Notes under the pieces: generated by a model | Database searches by the model: none | What the model was told of the DNA's origin: nothing | What the model saw: the letters and a program-made list of their open reading frames with translations, nothing else | DNA from: Sanguibacter suarezii NBRC 16159 | GTDB lineage: Bacteria > Actinomycetota > Actinomycetes > Actinomycetales > Cellulomonadaceae | Length of the DNA: 64,000 nt | Assembly: GCF_001552735.1 (NCBI RefSeq) | Contig: NZ_BCRT01000016.1 | Location: 1 to 64,000, forward strand | Direction: 5' to 3' | Shown: positions 62,400 through 64,000 of the stretch, one piece after another | How positions within the stretch are numbered: position 1 is the stretch's first letter | Layout: every line of letters starts with the position of its first letter | Position numbers and translations under genes: made by a program

Positions 62400-63050
62400 A
62401 TGGGACGCCAGCAGACCTTCGACACGACCGCCGTGGTCCAGGCTGCCCGCGACCTCTTCTGGGACCACGGGTACGAGGCGACGTCCTTGTCCGACCTCGA
62501 GGAGGCCACCGGCCTCAACCGATCGAGCCTCTACCACGCCTTCGGCAGCAAGCGCGGGCTCTTCGACGCCGCCGCCCAGGACTACCTGGACACCGTCATC
62601 CGGCCCCGGCTGGCCGCGCTCGTCGCCGTCGCCGACGTCACACCCGACGCCGCCAGCGCAGCGCAGGCTCCACCGGCGGCCCGGCGGTCCCAGGCGGTCT
62701 CGGCACTCATGGAGTACTTCGACTCCCTCGCCCGCGCGGTCGCGGCACTCCCCCCGGGCTCCTCCCGCCAGGGCTGCCTGCTCGTCAACGCCACAGCGGG
62801 CCTGGCCGCGCACGACGACGGCGCGCGCGCCGTCGTCGAGGGCTACCGGATCGAGCTGACCCAGGCGCTGCGTGGCGCCCTCGCCGTCGCCGGCCCCACC
62901 CGCACCCCCGAGGACCTCGAGGCCGACGCCCGCGTGCTCGCGTCCCTGTCCGTCTCTGCGATGGTGCTCGCCCGGATCAACCAGGGCGAGTCCGTCGCCC
63001 TGCTGACCAGCGCCGTCGCCATGGTCGAGCGGCTCACGGGAGAGCAGTAG
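62400..63050 (+). CDS. TetR family transcriptional regulator
   Basis: A 216-residue regulator. HTH: 'QAARDLFWDHGYEATSLSDLEEATGLNRSSLYHAFGSKRGLFDAAAQDYLD', typical of the TetR/AcrR type, followed by an Ala-rich ligand domain. GGAGG precedes the ATG. Divergent from the MDR reductase, so likely its repressor and possibly sensing an electrophile. The last 17 bases overlap the antisense phosphotransferase gene. Confidence 0.92.
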   Translation: MGRQQTFDTTAVVQAARDLFWDHGYEATSLSDLEEATGLNRSSLYHAFGSKRGLFDAAAQDYLDTVIRPRLAALVAVADVTPDAASAAQAPPAARRSQAVSALMEYFDSLARAVAALPPGSSRQGCLLVNATAGLAAHDDGARAVVEGYRIELTQALRGALAVAGPTRTPEDLEADARVLASLSVSAMVLARINQGESVALLTSAVAMVERLTGEQ

Positions 63051-63831
63051 CCCCAGCCACAGACCGTCCGTCTGAATCGCCAGCGGCGTCCACTGCGGCG
63101 CCCAACGCGGCCTGGACGTGCCCGAGCTCCTGCTCGGTGTACCGGCCCGCGAGGTCGGCGAGCATGTAGCGGCAGGCCCAGGCGGTCGCCGCAGGCGGCA
63201 GGTCGTCCAGGGCCGCAGCCTCGCTCCAGCCGTCCACGAAGGCGACCCAGGTCGGGTCGACCCGCAGGGCGATCGCGACGGGATCGAGCAGGAGGATGCT
63301 CGCCGTGCGGGCTCGGTCGTACTCCGGCGGACCGGCGGCCGCGTTCGTCCAGTCCAGCACGGCAGCGACCTCCCCGTCCGCGGCCACGAGCACGTTGAGC
63401 GGGTGCAGATCGAGGTGCAGCAGCCGCGCGCCAGCCCCCTCGGGTCCGAGGACGGGCAGCCCGGCCGGGGCGGGCACCTCCCCCAGGGCGAGCTGCATAC
63501 GCCCACAGGCCGCGCCGCGGCGTCGGGCACTGGCGGTGTCCAGGCCGGTCAGCGTGGCTGCGGTCGGGGCATCGATACGTGGCAGCAGGACGACCGAGCC
63601 CTCGGCGCCGTCATACCGTCCCAGCACTGCGGGGACGGGGACGACGGCAGCACCAGCCGCGGCGGCGAGGGCTTCCAGGTCGAGCACTCCGGGCCAGCCC
63701 ACCCGCAGCACGACGTCGTCGAGGGCGAAGACCTGCCCGGTCATGCCGCCCAGCGGGACGGCCCGCGACGGGTCGAGCCCGAAGTGGGCAGCCCCCTGCT
63801 CCAGCAGCGCGGACGCGCGTGAGGCATCCAT
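63034..63831 (-). CDS. Phosphotransferase (aminoglycoside-phosphotransferase fold)
   Basis: A 265-residue protein of the APH/choline-kinase fold: 'GMTGQVFALDDVVLRVGWP' in the nucleotide lobe, and catalytic 'LLHLDLHPLNVLV' (HxDxxxxN) with 'AAVLDWTNAAAGPPEYDRAR' (metal-binding DW). It could be a small-molecule kinase or resistance-type enzyme; the substrate is not evident. The 3' end overlaps the TetR gene by 17 bases on the opposite strand. Confidence 0.85.
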   Translation of the reverse strand: MDASRASALLEQGAAHFGLDPSRAVPLGGMTGQVFALDDVVLRVGWPGVLDLEALAAAAGAAVVPVPAVLGRYDGAEGSVVLLPRIDAPTAATLTGLDTASARRRGAACGRMQLALGEVPAPAGLPVLGPEGAGARLLHLDLHPLNVLVAADGEVAAVLDWTNAAAGPPEYDRARTASILLLDPVAIALRVDPTWVAFVDGWSEAAALDDLPPAATAWACRYMLADLAGRYTEQELGHVQAALGAAVDAAGDSDGRSVAGATALP

Positions 63832-63882
63832 GATGCGTCCTCTCGGTCATCGTCGGCCGCCGCGTCGCGGCTCGGGAGCAGG

Positions 63883-64000
63883 CTACGCCTCGAGCCACCC
63901 GCCGCGCCGGTAGGCCGGCGTGGCCACTGCGAGGATCGTCACGCCGATCGCGATCGCCGCGATGATCACGGTCGCCATCGCGACAGCGGTTCCGCCGAGC
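63883..64000 (-). CDS. Membrane protein, C-terminal end only
   Basis: Only the last 38 residues are in the window. They read as one hydrophobic segment ('ATVIIAAIAIGVTILAVA') and a basic tail ending in 'RRGGWLEA' before TAG at 63883-63885. It is an integral membrane protein, such as a transporter; the family cannot be told. The gene continues past the right edge. Confidence 0.55.
   Translation of the reverse strand, partial: LGGTAVAMATVIIAAIAIGVTILAVATPAYRRGGWLEA

Overview
This window is high-GC DNA (about 70 % by eye, strong third-position GC) from an actinobacterium. The content fits: paired ATP-dependent ClpP peptidases with a ClgR/PopR-type regulator, an IdeR/DtxR-type iron box, a 13E12-type HNH protein, many GTG starts and 1- to 4-base gene overlaps. 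An Intrasporangiaceae-like member of the Micrococcales is a reasonable guess, but the sequence alone does not prove it.

Region 1 (1-31,000) is most of an extracellular-type contractile injection system (eCIS, Afp/PVC/Streptomyces-CIS family). A plus-strand operon (56-10723) encodes two tube proteins, a tail assembly protein, a DUF6760 protein, a very long Ala/Pro/Ser-rich protein, the LysM baseplate protein, the VgrG-like spike, gp25, two baseplate/wedge proteins and a zinc-ribbon protein with a C-terminal membrane anchor. A convergent minus-strand operon (27031-10775) encodes a DUF4157 putative metalloprotease effector, a YbjN chaperone-like protein, a septum-formation-type lipoprotein, a DUF4280 PAAR-like tip, the DUF4255 tube cap and three related single-pass membrane proteins with long carboxypeptidase-regulatory-like domain arrays. 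The eCIS AAA+ ATPase (30969-28945) is separated from them by an HNH/DUF222 gene. The sheath gene is not visible and probably lies left of the window. No tail fibre is visible. The mix of injection machine and membrane-anchored proteins suggests a particle that docks on the producer's own membrane.

Region 2 (31,000-41,800) carries an S4-domain protein, a DUF4031-HD fusion, an NAD(P)-binding oxidoreductase with an operator-rich promoter, a flippase-like membrane protein, an iron-siderophore ABC importer (ATPase, binding lipoprotein, fused FecCD permease) behind an IdeR-type box, and an internally duplicated YhgE/Pip-like transporter divergent from a TetR regulator across a perfect palindrome.

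Region 3 (41,800-47,400) is conserved housekeeping: ssrA (tmRNA), smpB, an EnvC-like M23 hydrolase, ftsX, ftsE and prfB, all on the minus strand. Region 4 (47,500-53,100) holds a DJ-1/PfpI protein and a compact Tad pilus operon (tadA, tadB, tadC, a Flp-like pilin, two TadE-like proteins and a TadG-like protein). Region 5 (53,200-64,000) has a membrane molybdopterin oxidoreductase, small cytoplasmic proteins, an aminotransferase, a ClgR/PopR-like regulator facing two overlapping clpP genes, an MFS exporter whose 3' end runs antisense into a zinc-free MDR oxidoreductase, its divergent TetR regulator, an aminoglycoside-phosphotransferase-fold protein and the C-terminus of a membrane protein cut by the window edge.
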